From positions 1 to 64,000 of the forward strand of contig NZ_JAPJDO010000012.1 in assembly GCF_026242045.1 (NCBI RefSeq): a stretch of DNA of 64,000 nt. Reading direction: 5' to 3'. Numbering within the stretch: position 1 is the first letter of the stretch; each line of letters begins with the position of its first letter. The notes under the pieces are model-generated. The model ran no database searches and had not been told where the DNA came from. It saw only the letters and a list, made by a program, of their open reading frames with translations. Shown here piece by piece: positions 53,071 to 62,167 of the stretch. The position numbers and the translations under genes are program-made. The stretch is from Mycobacterium pinniadriaticum (lineage in GTDB: Bacteria; Actinomycetota; Actinomycetes; Mycobacteriales; Mycobacteriaceae).

Positions 53071-53874
53071 TCAGCGCGCGATGTAGACTTCCAGGAACCT
53101 TTGGATCATGGGGTTCAGTTGTGCTGGGACGCTGCGGTTCTCGAAATGCCCCGCCCCGACGGTATGCCCAATGACAACCTGCGGGCACAGCTGTCTGATC
53201 CGATCCAGGTCGGCGTACTCTCCGGTTGGGCGGGAGAACGTGAACAGTGCGGGAACCCGCACCGTGGCCAATGCCGCCTCCCCATCCCAGTCGATGAATG
53301 CCTCTTGCACAGCGGCCAGCACGTGTGGTCGGGTGGACCGCGCGGTACGTCGGTATTCGTCGCCGAGTCCGGGCGGGTCGAGCGGCCCGATCTGAGCGTT
53401 CACCAGCATCTCAATGGCCTCGGCGGCCGAGGGCCCACGCAACATCTCTGCCAGGGTGCGGATCGTGGAGTCCTGTGCCCGGTTGGCGATCACGGACCGA
53501 TTGAGCACGGCGATACCGCTGGCAAGCTCGGGGTGTCGAGCGGCGGCCTCGACGGCAATCCCGCCGCCCATGCTGCAGCCTACGAGAAACGGCTTGTCGA
53601 GACCCAGATGGCTGCACAGCCAGGCGACGTCGTCTGCGAGATCCGCGGGCCGATACTGGCCGTCTGCGGCCTCGCTGCTGGCACCGAAGCCGCGTTGGTC
53701 AAGGGTCACAACGCGATGGTCGGCGGAGAACTCAGTGACCTGAGGCGCGAAGAACGTGTGATCGGAGGCGGCCGGGTGGAGAAAGACGATGGGTGGATCA
53801 CCGTTGCCGGACTGCTCGAAATAGAGCTCGAGACCGTTCCTGTCGGCCCGGCCGGCTCGCGCTTCGGCAGTCAT
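53071..53874 (-). CDS. Alpha/beta hydrolase (267 aa)
   Basis: An alpha/beta-hydrolase fold enzyme: oxyanion loop LHPAAS, DQRGFGAS, nucleophile elbow GCSMGG (Ser about 100) and catalytic His in GAGHFENR. Possible roles are ester or C-C bond hydrolysis, for example of a ring-cleavage product. Overlaps the NTF2-like gene by 4 bp; last gene of the amidohydrolase operon. Confidence 0.9.
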   Translation of the reverse strand: MTAEARAGRADRNGLELYFEQSGNGDPPIVFLHPAASDHTFFAPQVTEFSADHRVVTLDQRGFGASSEAADGQYRPADLADDVAWLCSHLGLDKPFLVGCSMGGGIAVEAAARHPELASGIAVLNRSVIANRAQDSTIRTLAEMLRGPSAAEAIEMLVNAQIGPLDPPGLGDEYRRTARSTRPHVLAAVQEAFIDWDGEAALATVRVPALFTFSRPTGEYADLDRIRQLCPQVVIGHTVGAGHFENRSVPAQLNPMIQRFLEVYIAR

Positions 53875-54341
53875 CGCAGTCCGTCGAAGGTCGAGGCGGT
53901 CAAACCTTGCTCTTTGAGTTCTCGGTACACGGGTGACTCCTCGGAGTACAAGTACGGGCGCATGTCCCGGTTGTAGGCGGTGTCGGCATATTCCCGCATG
54001 GTGATGATCCGGCCGTCCTGGACGCGCAGGATGAAGCAGTACACCATCTCGTATGGCCGATTGTCGGCAAGCGTGCCCTCATTGCGGAGTTCCAGCACCA
54101 CCTGATCGCCGGCACTGATGCAATCGACGACAACGAAATCCATTGGTGTGTCGTGGATTCCCTGTTCGACCATCCTCAATTTCGCTTTGAAACCGGCCAT
54201 CGGGTGTTCCCGGTACGGGAAGGATCCACCCCAGTGCGTGCCCTCGTCGTCGAGGAGGTCGATGGCGTCGCCGAACCGGCGTTCTCGAAGGGCAGCGAAG
54301 AACGCCAGGCCGACGTCCTTCGCTCCTCGGGAGATACCCAT
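53871..54341 (-). CDS. NTF2-like/SnoaL-like protein (156 aa)
   Basis: A small cone-shaped alpha+beta protein of the nuclear transport factor 2 superfamily, which includes ketosteroid isomerase, limonene-epoxide hydrolase and SnoaL cyclases. Features: an N-terminal helix (AFFAALRERRFGDAIDLLDD), and strands VVLELRNEGTL and EMVYCFILRVQDGRIITMREYAD. The Asp/Glu active residues cannot be placed with confidence. Between an amidohydrolase and an alpha/beta hydrolase, it may isomerise or hydrate an intermediate. Confidence 0.8.
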   Translation of the reverse strand: MGISRGAKDVGLAFFAALRERRFGDAIDLLDDEGTHWGGSFPYREHPMAGFKAKLRMVEQGIHDTPMDFVVVDCISAGDQVVLELRNEGTLADNRPYEMVYCFILRVQDGRIITMREYADTAYNRDMRPYLYSEESPVYRELKEQGLTASTFDGLR

Positions 54342-54369
54342 TTCTGTATGCGGTCAAGGCAACCGCTCG

Positions 54370-55518
54370 TCAGTCTTCGAGCCGGAAAACCTCGCGGGCG
54401 TTGAGTTCGGCCATCATGAGCGCCTCGTGATCGGGGACGTCTTCCATCATCTTGGCCAGTTCCTTGCGGCTGTCGGGCCAGCTGCTGTCGGAGTGCGGAT
54501 AGTCGGACTCCCACATGATCTGGCCGACGCCGACCTTCTCCCGCACCTCTTTGCTGATGGTGTCATCGATGAAGCAGCCGTAGATGTGCCCGGCGACCAT
54601 CTCCGAGGGCAGCATGCCGTGGTCGATCTGGGGCTGATATCCCCTGTGCCGCTGCCACATCCGGTCGGCGCGCTCCATGGTATACGGCATCCATCCGACG
54701 CCGCCCTCGGAGAGCACGACCTTGAGGTCCGGGAACTTCACGAACGTCCCGGAGTACATCAGGTCCAGCATGGCGCCCATGGAGTTGGACGCGACCATGC
54801 ACATGCTGACGGCCGGCGGCATATCAGGTCCGGTCACCGGGGTGGCACCCGAGGTGCCGACGTGCGGGCACAGCGGCATCCGCGCTTCCTGAGCCGCGGC
54901 AAGGACCGGATCCCAGTACCCGCTGTGCCAGGACGGCAGGTTCAGCGCTGTCGATGAGGGGTTTTCGGGGAATCCCAGACCGCGGGCGCCTTTCGCTGCG
55001 GTGCGCTCGATCTCGGCGACACACAGGTCCCTGTCCCATAGCGGCAGGACGGCGACCGGAACCAGCCGGTTGGGTGCGAAGCCGCAGAACTCATCGATCA
55101 AGAAGTCGTTATATGCCTGGACACACAGCAGTGACAGTTCCTTGTCCTTGCCGAATAGGAAGCGGGTGCCTGCGTAGCGGGCGAACGTGGAGAAGCACAC
55201 CTGGGCGTGCACACCGTCGGCATCCATGTCCTTGATGCGCGCCGCGGGGTCATAGCAGCCAGGGGTCATGTTGTCGAACCGGACCGGCTCGAGGTTGAGG
55301 TGGATGTCCTCCCTACCCGCTGTCGCGGAGACGCCGTGCGTGACATAGGACTGGCCTTCGTACAGCCACACCTCATTGCCCGCTTCGGGGCCCTCGGTCT
55401 GCTCGATGACACGCGGGCCGACGTCTTTGTACTTCTCAGGCAGTCGGTCTTGCCACACATTCGGGTGCTCAATGACATGGTCATCAACCGAGATGAGTTT
55501 GGCGGTCTCAGGAAGCAT
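54370..55518 (-). CDS. Amidohydrolase family 2 protein (382 aa)
   Basis: A metal-dependent hydrolase or decarboxylase with the N-terminal metal motif ISVDDHVIE, His in LCPHVGTSG, and a late WESDYPHSDS. Paralogous in family, not closely, to the amidohydrolase before the plus-strand mce operon. The operator-like motif at 55537-55554 lies 18 bp upstream of its start. First gene of a three-gene operon. Confidence 0.9.
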   Translation of the reverse strand: MLPETAKLISVDDHVIEHPNVWQDRLPEKYKDVGPRVIEQTEGPEAGNEVWLYEGQSYVTHGVSATAGREDIHLNLEPVRFDNMTPGCYDPAARIKDMDADGVHAQVCFSTFARYAGTRFLFGKDKELSLLCVQAYNDFLIDEFCGFAPNRLVPVAVLPLWDRDLCVAEIERTAAKGARGLGFPENPSSTALNLPSWHSGYWDPVLAAAQEARMPLCPHVGTSGATPVTGPDMPPAVSMCMVASNSMGAMLDLMYSGTFVKFPDLKVVLSEGGVGWMPYTMERADRMWQRHRGYQPQIDHGMLPSEMVAGHIYGCFIDDTISKEVREKVGVGQIMWESDYPHSDSSWPDSRKELAKMMEDVPDHEALMMAELNAREVFRLED

Positions 55519-55536
55519 GTTCGACCTTTCTCCCTT

Positions 55537-55554
55537 TTATTAGTCGACAAGTTA
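55537..55554. promoter_or_regulatory. Right-island operator-like motif upstream of amidohydrolase
   Basis: TTATTA-GTCGAC-AAGTTA followed by ATTAT, immediately upstream of the amidohydrolase. It shares TAGTCG-N3-AGTTAATT with the copy at 56913-56930. Confidence 0.55.
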
Positions 55555-55605
55555 ATTATTACGGTCGTCCCAGACCGCCGTCAAGGGGTCCCACACCAAC
55601 GAGCC

Positions 55606-56838
55606 CTACGTGACGACACCGGCGATCTTGAGTTCGATGATGTGTTCGTCGTCGTACCCAAGCTGTTGGAGGATCTCGTCGGTGTGTTCGGCGAACAGCG
55701 GGGCCCTGGTCAGGGTCGGTGGTGTTTCGTTGAACTGCACCGGATTCGCGACCAGCTCACGGGGCTGACCGTCGGCATCCTCGATGGTCACGATGTAGCC
55801 GTTGGACCGCAGTTGGTCATCGCGGCCCGCTTCGATGCTGTTCTGCACCGGCGCCCACTGACCTCGCAGCGTCTGGAAGACCGCGACCCACTCCGCGAAG
55901 GTTCTCCCCGCCAGTTCGGCGCGCAAGATCGCGGCCGCCTGCTTCGCATTGGCCATCAGGTTCTCCGCAGTGTCGAACCGTGGGTCCTCGGCCAGGTCCG
56001 GTCGGTCGATGTGCGCGCAGAAATCCCGCCAGTACCGTCCAGGTTGCAGGAAGCTGATGTTGATCCAGCGGTCATCGGAGGTTCGGTAGTCGCCGGCCAG
56101 CGGATTCGTTGGGGCGGTAGTCAATTCATCACGCAGCGAGGCGACAGGTCGGGTGGTTCCGGTGAGCAGGGAGATGTCGATCGCCAGGCCCATGGCCCAT
56201 GCGCCGACACTGAGCAAGGACACGTCCAGCACTGCGGGCTCACCGGTCTGGACTCGGGAAAAGAGCGCCGCCGCTATCCCCCCGGCGATCGTCATACCTC
56301 CGATGGTGTCGCCGTAGGCCGGCCCGGGCATCGACAGCGTCCGGGGGCTGTCGGGCGGTGTTACCCCCGCACCGCTACCCATTCGCGCCCAGAACACGCT
56401 CGAGTCGAATCCACCTTCGCTGGAAAGCGCGCCCTTGTTGCCGTACGCGGTTGCCCTGACGTAGATGATGGCCGGGTTGGCGCGCCGAATCTCCTCGGCG
56501 TTGACCTTCAGTCGGTCGCGGGCATCCGGCAGAAAGTTGGTGATGAACACGTCGCACGTGGCTGCCAGGGCGTAGAGGATCTCTCGACCCCTTTCCGAAC
56601 CGACGTCGAGGCCGATACTGCGCTTACCCCGGTTCGGATGTTCCATGATCGGTTGGAAAGAGCCACGTCGCTCGCTGTTCCACCCCACCCGGATCCCGCG
56701 CTGCGCGTCACCGGTCTCTGCATGCTCCACCTTGATGACGTCGGCGCCCCAGTCGGCGAGCACCGCGCCGGCGGTGGGAGCGAAGGTGTACTGAGACAAC
56801 TCGAGCACACGAACGCCCTGCATCGGGCGGTGTGACAT
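55606..56838 (-). CDS. Class III CoA-transferase, CaiB/BaiF family (410 aa)
   Basis: A CoA-transferase of the formyl-CoA transferase type: RVLELSQYTFAPTAGAVLAD near the N-terminus, catalytic Asp in GGFDSSVFWARMG, and DRWINISFLQPGRYW. The ATG at 56838 has GGGAGAG upstream; the frame extends into the divergent promoter but is not expected to be used. Divergent from the aldehyde dehydrogenase across 121 bp. Confidence 0.92.
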   Translation of the reverse strand: MSHRPMQGVRVLELSQYTFAPTAGAVLADWGADVIKVEHAETGDAQRGIRVGWNSERRGSFQPIMEHPNRGKRSIGLDVGSERGREILYALAATCDVFITNFLPDARDRLKVNAEEIRRANPAIIYVRATAYGNKGALSSEGGFDSSVFWARMGSGAGVTPPDSPRTLSMPGPAYGDTIGGMTIAGGIAAALFSRVQTGEPAVLDVSLLSVGAWAMGLAIDISLLTGTTRPVASLRDELTTAPTNPLAGDYRTSDDRWINISFLQPGRYWRDFCAHIDRPDLAEDPRFDTAENLMANAKQAAAILRAELAGRTFAEWVAVFQTLRGQWAPVQNSIEAGRDDQLRSNGYIVTIEDADGQPRELVANPVQFNETPPTLTRAPLFAEHTDEILQQLGYDDEHIIELKIAGVVT

Positions 56839-56912
56839 GGGCACTCTCCCTAGGATTAGGGCTGACAGATGTGGGGCGAATAACCCCCACTGAGAGTCTA
56901 AGCTTATATTAC

Positions 56913-56930
56913 TAGTTAGTCGTACAGTTA
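56913..56930. promoter_or_regulatory. Right-island operator-like motif in the CoA-transferase/ALDH divergent promoter
   Basis: TAGTTA-GTCGTA-CAGTTA followed by ATTCT. It is located 29 bp upstream of the aldehyde dehydrogenase start and 74 bp upstream of the CoA-transferase start, so one site could control both. Confidence 0.6.
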
Positions 56931-56959
56931 ATTCTTTCACCGATGCTGACGGAGGCACC

Positions 56960-58420
56960 GTGTATGAGTTCAAGGGTCAGTACATCAGCGGCGACTGGAC
57001 CAGCCCCGGCGGCGACCTCGGCGAAGTAATCAATCCCGCTACCGAGGAAGTGATCGGTACCGCGGCCATCGGTTCAGTCGCCGACGCCGAAGCCGCGGTC
57101 GGGGCTGCCCGCACGGCATTCGACGAAGGCCCGTGGCCACGGATGTCCCCGCAGAAGCGCTGTGACATCATGGCCCGTTTCTACGACATCCTGACCGGGC
57201 AGCAGGACACGTTGGAGCACTTGATCGTCGCCGAGGCCGGCGCGACGTACCCACTCGCGAAGTTCGCCCACATCGGGATTGCGATGGACCACTTTCGATT
57301 TGCGTTGGACGAAGCCCGCACGCGGCGACCTGTCACTCCCCTGCCACCGACGGTCAGCCAGGGGGTTGGCGGTCCGGGCAGCCTTGGCTCCGCTGTCACC
57401 GTGCGCGAACCGATCGGCGTGGTCAGCGCGATCACCGCATTCAACTATCCCCATCTGATCAACCTCGGCAAGATCGTCCCCGCGCTGCTGATGGGCAACA
57501 CCGTCGTCCTGAAGCCGTCGCCGTACACGCCGCTGCAGGCGCTCACGCTGGCTGACATCGCCACCGAGGCGGGTGTTCCGGCCGGCGCTCTGAACATCGT
57601 CACCGGCGGCGTCGATGTCGGTCGAGTGCTCACATCCGACGGCCGGGTAGACATGGTGTCCTTCACCGGGTCCCCCAGCGTCGGTGTCTCGGTCATGGAA
57701 CAGGGCGCGCCGACGATAAAGAAGGTCCTTCTCGAACTCGGCGGCAAGTCCGCGTTGATCGCCCGCGCTGACATCGACGTCGACCGCGTCGCCGAACAGG
57801 CCGCGATGGGTCTGACCTACCAGGCCGGCCAGGGCTGTGGACTGTGCTCGCGGTTCCTGGTGCACAACTCGATCCTGCCCTCATTCGTGGAAAAGGCTGC
57901 CGCGGTCTTGAGCTCGATCCGGATCGGCGATCCGGCCGACCCCGCCACCCAGATGGGACCGCTGATCCGCGAAGTTCAGCGTGAACGGGTCGCCAGTATG
58001 GTCGATGCCGCGGTGCGACACGGTGCCGTCGCCGTGACCGGTGGTCGGATTCCAGAGCACCTCTCCAAGGGGTTCTTCTACGAGCCGACTCTGCTGACCA
58101 ACGTCGACAACGGGGCTACCATCGCCCAGGAAGAGGTGTTCGGCCCGGTGGGCGTGGTGATCGGCTTTGACACCGACGACGAAGCGATTGCCATCGCCAA
58201 CGACTCCCGCTACGGCCTGTCCGGAGCCATCTGGTCCGCCGATTCTGCGCGTGCGTTCGAGATGGCCCTGCAGATCCGCACCGGAACCGTGAAGATCAAC
58301 GGCGGCTCGGCCGTGGAGGCTCCGTTCGGCGGCTACAAGTGGTCGGGCATCGGCCGCGAATACGGCACCGAGGGCCTCGATGAGTACACCGAGACGAAGG
58401 CCATTTCATACCGGGCCTGA
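56960..58420 (+). CDS. Aldehyde dehydrogenase (486 aa)
   Basis: An NAD(P)-dependent ALDH. The catalytic-site Asn is in AFNYPHL, the general base Glu in LELGGKS, the catalytic Cys in AGQGCGLCSR (Cys after the Gly), and the C-terminal EEVFGPV is present. GTG start. Followed 52 bp later by an SDR, so an alcohol-aldehyde-acid oxidation sequence is plausible. Confidence 0.93.
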   Translation: MYEFKGQYISGDWTSPGGDLGEVINPATEEVIGTAAIGSVADAEAAVGAARTAFDEGPWPRMSPQKRCDIMARFYDILTGQQDTLEHLIVAEAGATYPLAKFAHIGIAMDHFRFALDEARTRRPVTPLPPTVSQGVGGPGSLGSAVTVREPIGVVSAITAFNYPHLINLGKIVPALLMGNTVVLKPSPYTPLQALTLADIATEAGVPAGALNIVTGGVDVGRVLTSDGRVDMVSFTGSPSVGVSVMEQGAPTIKKVLLELGGKSALIARADIDVDRVAEQAAMGLTYQAGQGCGLCSRFLVHNSILPSFVEKAAAVLSSIRIGDPADPATQMGPLIREVQRERVASMVDAAVRHGAVAVTGGRIPEHLSKGFFYEPTLLTNVDNGATIAQEEVFGPVGVVIGFDTDDEAIAIANDSRYGLSGAIWSADSARAFEMALQIRTGTVKINGGSAVEAPFGGYKWSGIGREYGTEGLDEYTETKAISYRA

Positions 58421-58472
58421 ACCGCCGCCCTTTCTGAAACCCCGAAGCACCAACCGAACTCAGGAGTGACGC

Positions 58473-59246
58473 ATGCGTCTGGAAAACAAGGTTGCCATCA
58501 TCTCCGGTGCCGGCCAGGGCATCGGCAAGACCTACGCGCGGCGATTTCTCGACGAGGGCGCCAGGGTCGCGGTGGTCGACATCGACGACGAACGCGGCGA
58601 GTCCGCCGTGGCCGACTTGCAGGGTGCCGGTGAAGTCGCGTATTTCCATGCTGACGTTTCATCGGAGGAGTCGACACTGCAGTGCGCCAAGGCTGTCGCC
58701 GACCGATTCGGCGGCATCGACGTGCTGCTCAACAATGCGGGCATCTACTACGACATGGACTACGGCGACCAGAGCTACGACTACCTCAAGAAGGTCTTCG
58801 ACATCAACTGTCACGGAGCGTGGTTGATGACGCGCGCCGCGGCGCCGTACATGGTCACCGGCGGCGGCGGTTCGATCATCAACATCTCTTCCACTGGCGC
58901 CTACCTCTACCTGAAGGGTGCCCCCGCGGAGTTCCCCGGCGTCAGTTCGTATGCCTATCCCTGGAGCAAGTGGGGCGTCATCGGCCTGACCAAGATGTCC
59001 GCGGGCGAACTCGGCAACTGGGGCATCAGGGTGAACTGCATCGCCCCAGGCGTCACGCTGACCGAGGCCACGAAAAAGCAGGTGCCCGAACATCGAATCG
59101 CCCAGATCATCGCGATGAGCGCGTTGAAGCGGACGCTGGCACCCGAGGACCTCACGGGCACGGCGGTGTTCTTTGCCAGCGACGACTCGGCCCTGGTCAC
59201 CGGTCAGGTGCTGTGCGTCGACGCCGGCGCCGTCATGCCCGGCTAG
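58473..59246 (+). CDS. Short-chain dehydrogenase/reductase (257 aa)
   Basis: A classical SDR: IISGAGQGIGKTYA (9-22), DVLLNNAGIYYD, Ser in NISSTGAY and YPWSK as the catalytic Tyr/Lys. GGAG 6 nt upstream of the ATG. Lacks the mycofactocin-type insertion. Probably co-transcribed with the aldehyde dehydrogenase. Confidence 0.92.
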   Translation: MRLENKVAIISGAGQGIGKTYARRFLDEGARVAVVDIDDERGESAVADLQGAGEVAYFHADVSSEESTLQCAKAVADRFGGIDVLLNNAGIYYDMDYGDQSYDYLKKVFDINCHGAWLMTRAAAPYMVTGGGGSIINISSTGAYLYLKGAPAEFPGVSSYAYPWSKWGVIGLTKMSAGELGNWGIRVNCIAPGVTLTEATKKQVPEHRIAQIIAMSALKRTLAPEDLTGTAVFFASDDSALVTGQVLCVDAGAVMPG

Positions 59247-59335
59247 GAGCGTGGGTAGCAGACCATCGAAGTTGGGGCCCGCAGCGTCCATTCTGTTGTC
59301 AGGGCCCGTTGCCAATAGCCGTGCGGCGCGTTCTT

Positions 59336-60556
59336 CTACGAGCTTTCGACGCTCACCGGAACGTTGGAGTAGCCGCTGACGTTGGCGGCCGTCACCCGGC
59401 GGCAATTCGTCTCGTCGACCTCGTAACGTGGCCATCGCCGACTGATTTCCTCAAAAGCGATGCGGGTTTCGAGCCGCGCCAGCGCAGCACCGAGGCATGC
59501 GTGGATGCCGTGGCCGAAATGCACCGAAACAGGCTGGGTCCGAGTGACATTGAAGCGATCCGGGTCATCGAACGCCCGCTCGTCGCGGCAGGCGGCCCCC
59601 GTCAGCAGCAGGACCGGTGCCTGAGCGGGAATGGTGTGGCCCGAATACGTAGTCTCCTCGGTGGCTAACCGACCGACATACTGGGAGGGCGCCCAGTAAC
59701 GGATGACCTCGTCAACCGCCTTGGGGATGATCTCGGGATTCTCGACGATCTTCACCCACTCGCCGGGGTTGCGGTAAAAGAGGACGACTCCGTTGCCGAT
59801 GGCTTTGGCGACGGTCTCGGCGCCCGCGCCACCGAGCAGCACGCCGAAGGAGGAAATCTCCTTGTCGGTGAGCTGCGTTGCTCCCTCGGCCTCGCCTCGG
59901 TCGATACTCACCTCGACCAGTCGGCTCATCATGTCGTCGGCAGGATGCCGCCGCTTGTCTTGGGCCAGTTCGTGGAAGTACTCGTGGAGTGAGCCGTAGG
60001 CAGCGATGCCTTCCGGTGACGGACTGTGCTCGCCTTCCTCACGGTGCAGCACCAGGTCGAACCAGTGCCGAAGCTGCTCGCGGTCGGCTTTCGGGACACC
60101 GAGCATCCCGGAGATGACCTGGATAGGAAAGGGCGCAGAGAAGTCGGCGACGATGTCGAACTGGTCCCGGCCCTCGAACTGGTCCAGGTAGCCGGTGATG
60201 ATCTCTCTGATCATCGGTTCCAGACCCGCTACGGCTCGCGGGGTGAAGACGCGATTGACGAGTTTGCGCTGTCGGGTGTGCTCGGGCTCGTCCATCCCGA
60301 TGATGCTCGATTGGTTGACGAAGTCGGGCTTCAACAGATCCCACAGCCGCACCCCGTGGGCACTACTGAGCACTGCCGCATCGCGATGTGCGCGCAGCAC
60401 ATCGTGATATCGCGACAGCGCGTAGAACCCGTACTGCTCGCTGTAATAGACCGGGGCTTCATCACGAAGTCGCTTGTAGGTCGGATATGGGTCAGCGAAG
60501 AACTCCTGCGACAACGGGTCGAAATCGATGTTGCTACCGGACAGCACGTCGGGCAT
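59336..60556 (-). CDS. Cytochrome P450 (406 aa), variant I-helix
   Basis: A P450 with ExxR E283-R286 and haem loop FGHGIHACLG, Cys354. The I-helix reads GGAGAET (242-248), with Glu in place of the usual Asp before Thr. The ATG at 60556 has AAGGAG upstream; the frame's longer start at 60610 is unlikely. Lies 94 bp after the acyl-CoA dehydrogenase, in the same direction. Confidence 0.92.
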   Translation of the reverse strand: MPDVLSGSNIDFDPLSQEFFADPYPTYKRLRDEAPVYYSEQYGFYALSRYHDVLRAHRDAAVLSSAHGVRLWDLLKPDFVNQSSIIGMDEPEHTRQRKLVNRVFTPRAVAGLEPMIREIITGYLDQFEGRDQFDIVADFSAPFPIQVISGMLGVPKADREQLRHWFDLVLHREEGEHSPSPEGIAAYGSLHEYFHELAQDKRRHPADDMMSRLVEVSIDRGEAEGATQLTDKEISSFGVLLGGAGAETVAKAIGNGVVLFYRNPGEWVKIVENPEIIPKAVDEVIRYWAPSQYVGRLATEETTYSGHTIPAQAPVLLLTGAACRDERAFDDPDRFNVTRTQPVSVHFGHGIHACLGAALARLETRIAFEEISRRWPRYEVDETNCRRVTAANVSGYSNVPVSVESS

Positions 60557-60650
60557 CTGCTTGTCTCCTTCTCCTGGGCTGGCACGGAGGCTGTCTACTT
60601 CCGGGCTCACTGTGACATGGGTTCAGGTGTTGGTCACCGAGGGTCGCCGG

Positions 60651-61907
60651 TCAACGGGCGACTGCCGAATTGCGGAATAGCTTGTCGCGCGGGAGATCCA
60701 CCTCGCGTGGCAATCCGAGCACCCGCTCGGCGATGATATTCCGCTGCACCTCGTCGGTGCCGCCGGCGATGGATCGCGCGGGCGCGCTCAGCAGAAGGTT
60801 CACCCACTTTGCACCCACGGAATCAGCACCTTCCCAGGCGAGGGCTTGCGCGCCGGCGATCTCGGCGGCAAGGGCCGCGGTGTGCTTGGCGAAGCGCGCA
60901 GTGGCCAATTTGGCAACCGAGCCTTCCGGGCCGGGGTCAGCACCCCGCAACACTGCTTCCCGAACTCGCTGTCCGATCAAGCCCAGAATCATGTGCTGGG
61001 TGTAGATGCTGGCCAGCCGGTCGCGCACGACGGGGTCGTCGTGGCACCCACTGCTGCGTGCCATTCGGAAGACCGCTTCCACCGTGGCCTGCTGGTCGGG
61101 GTCGCCCCCGCCCCCGAGGGCCACTCGCTCGTTCATCAGCGTGGTGATCGCTGTCTGCCATCCTCGGTTCAGCTCGCCGACTATCTGGTGCTCGTTGATC
61201 GCCACGTCGTCGAGGAAGACCTCGTTGAAGTGCTCACTGCCATTTATCTGGCGAAGTGGGCGCACCGTGACGCCCGGTGCCCGCATGTCCAGGATGAACA
61301 TCGTCAGTCCGCGATGCTTCGGCAACTCGGGCGCGGTGCGCGCCAGAAGTAGGCCGAAATCGCTGTAATGCGCACCCGAACTCCAGACCTTCTGTCCGTT
61401 GACGATCCATCGGGCGCCGTCCCAGACTGCGGTCGCACTGATGTTAGCTAGGTCCGATCCGGCGCCGGGCTCGGAGAACAGTTGGCACCAGATCTCTTCG
61501 CCACGCAGCATCGGTCCGATGTGGCTCTTCTGTTCATCACTTCCGTGCGCCAGCAGCGTCGGCCCGCACATCCCGAACGTGATGCTGAACACGACACCGG
61601 TGGGTAGATCAAATGGTTCGGCCGCAGCCGACAGAGCCATCTCATGGGCAAGGGTCAGGCCCCGTCCCCCGTGCTCGCGCGGCCACCGCACGCCTGCCAG
61701 GCCGGCGTCGTACATCTGTCCCTGAAACCGCTTTGCGGCGGCCACTCGATCCAGTTCTTCCGCCCGGCTCGCGCCGGGGGCAGCCGGCCCGCCCTGCGCC
61801 CGGGCCGGCGCGTGAGAGTCGAACCACGCCGCGGCGTGCTCGCGGAACGCCTCCACGCTTTCCGACGCAACATTGGCACCGGTCGCGGGTGCTTGGAACG
61901 CAACCAT
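60651..61907 (-). CDS. Acyl-CoA dehydrogenase (418 aa)
   Basis: A FadE-type flavoprotein with LFSEPGAGSDLANISA, KVWSSGAHYSDF, and a C-terminal SIAGGTDEVQRNIIAE. Gly stands at the classical catalytic Glu position, as in several FadE subunits that act as a heteromer. The right-end acyl-CoA dehydrogenase (63084) could be its partner. An operator-like motif lies 5 bp upstream of its start codon. Confidence 0.92.
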   Translation of the reverse strand: MVAFQAPATGANVASESVEAFREHAAAWFDSHAPARAQGGPAAPGASRAEELDRVAAAKRFQGQMYDAGLAGVRWPREHGGRGLTLAHEMALSAAAEPFDLPTGVVFSITFGMCGPTLLAHGSDEQKSHIGPMLRGEEIWCQLFSEPGAGSDLANISATAVWDGARWIVNGQKVWSSGAHYSDFGLLLARTAPELPKHRGLTMFILDMRAPGVTVRPLRQINGSEHFNEVFLDDVAINEHQIVGELNRGWQTAITTLMNERVALGGGGDPDQQATVEAVFRMARSSGCHDDPVVRDRLASIYTQHMILGLIGQRVREAVLRGADPGPEGSVAKLATARFAKHTAALAAEIAGAQALAWEGADSVGAKWVNLLLSAPARSIAGGTDEVQRNIIAERVLGLPREVDLPRDKLFRNSAVAR

Positions 61908-61911
61908 GAGA

Positions 61912-61929
61912 TAACTATATCAGTAGTTA
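61912..61929. promoter_or_regulatory. Right-island operator-like motif, most symmetric copy
   Basis: TAACTA-TATCAG-TAGTTA, a perfect 6-bp inverted repeat, 5 bp upstream of the acyl-CoA dehydrogenase start. It defines the consensus for the weaker copies at 52292, 55537 and 56913. Confidence 0.65.
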
Positions 61930-62078
61930 ATTTACACGGGCTCGCCTTTCAGCGTCGCTGCACCGAAGGCACACGTCCGCCACAACGCTGCGACTATGTC
62001 GTTGCGGGCGCCGCGCCCTCTCCAACGCCACTGGGCAGGCACTTTCCGGCGGGCCAACTCGTATGTCTGACGCTTCCG

Positions 62079-62099
62079 CAGTTACACTGTTAGTAACTG
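62079..62099. promoter_or_regulatory. Inverted repeat upstream of TetR
   Basis: CAGTTAC-N7-GTAACTG, perfect 7-bp arms, 69 bp upstream of the TetR start. It shares TAACTG/CAGTTA half-sites with the island motif. A typical position for autoregulation; inference. Confidence 0.55.
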
Positions 62100-62167
62100 A
62101 TGCGTAAGAATGCAGGACGATGTGTACGGAGCAGCGATACCGTACATACCTTTCCTGCCCCGGCACG

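Noticed and set aside
55207..56835. Plus-strand open frame of 542 codons opposite the CoA-transferase and amidohydrolase
   Set aside because: It crosses a promoter region and two real genes and has no start signal.
58682..59668. Plus-strand frame of 328 codons overlapping the SDR and the P450 end
   Set aside because: An out-of-frame reading of the SDR gene continuing opposite the P450.
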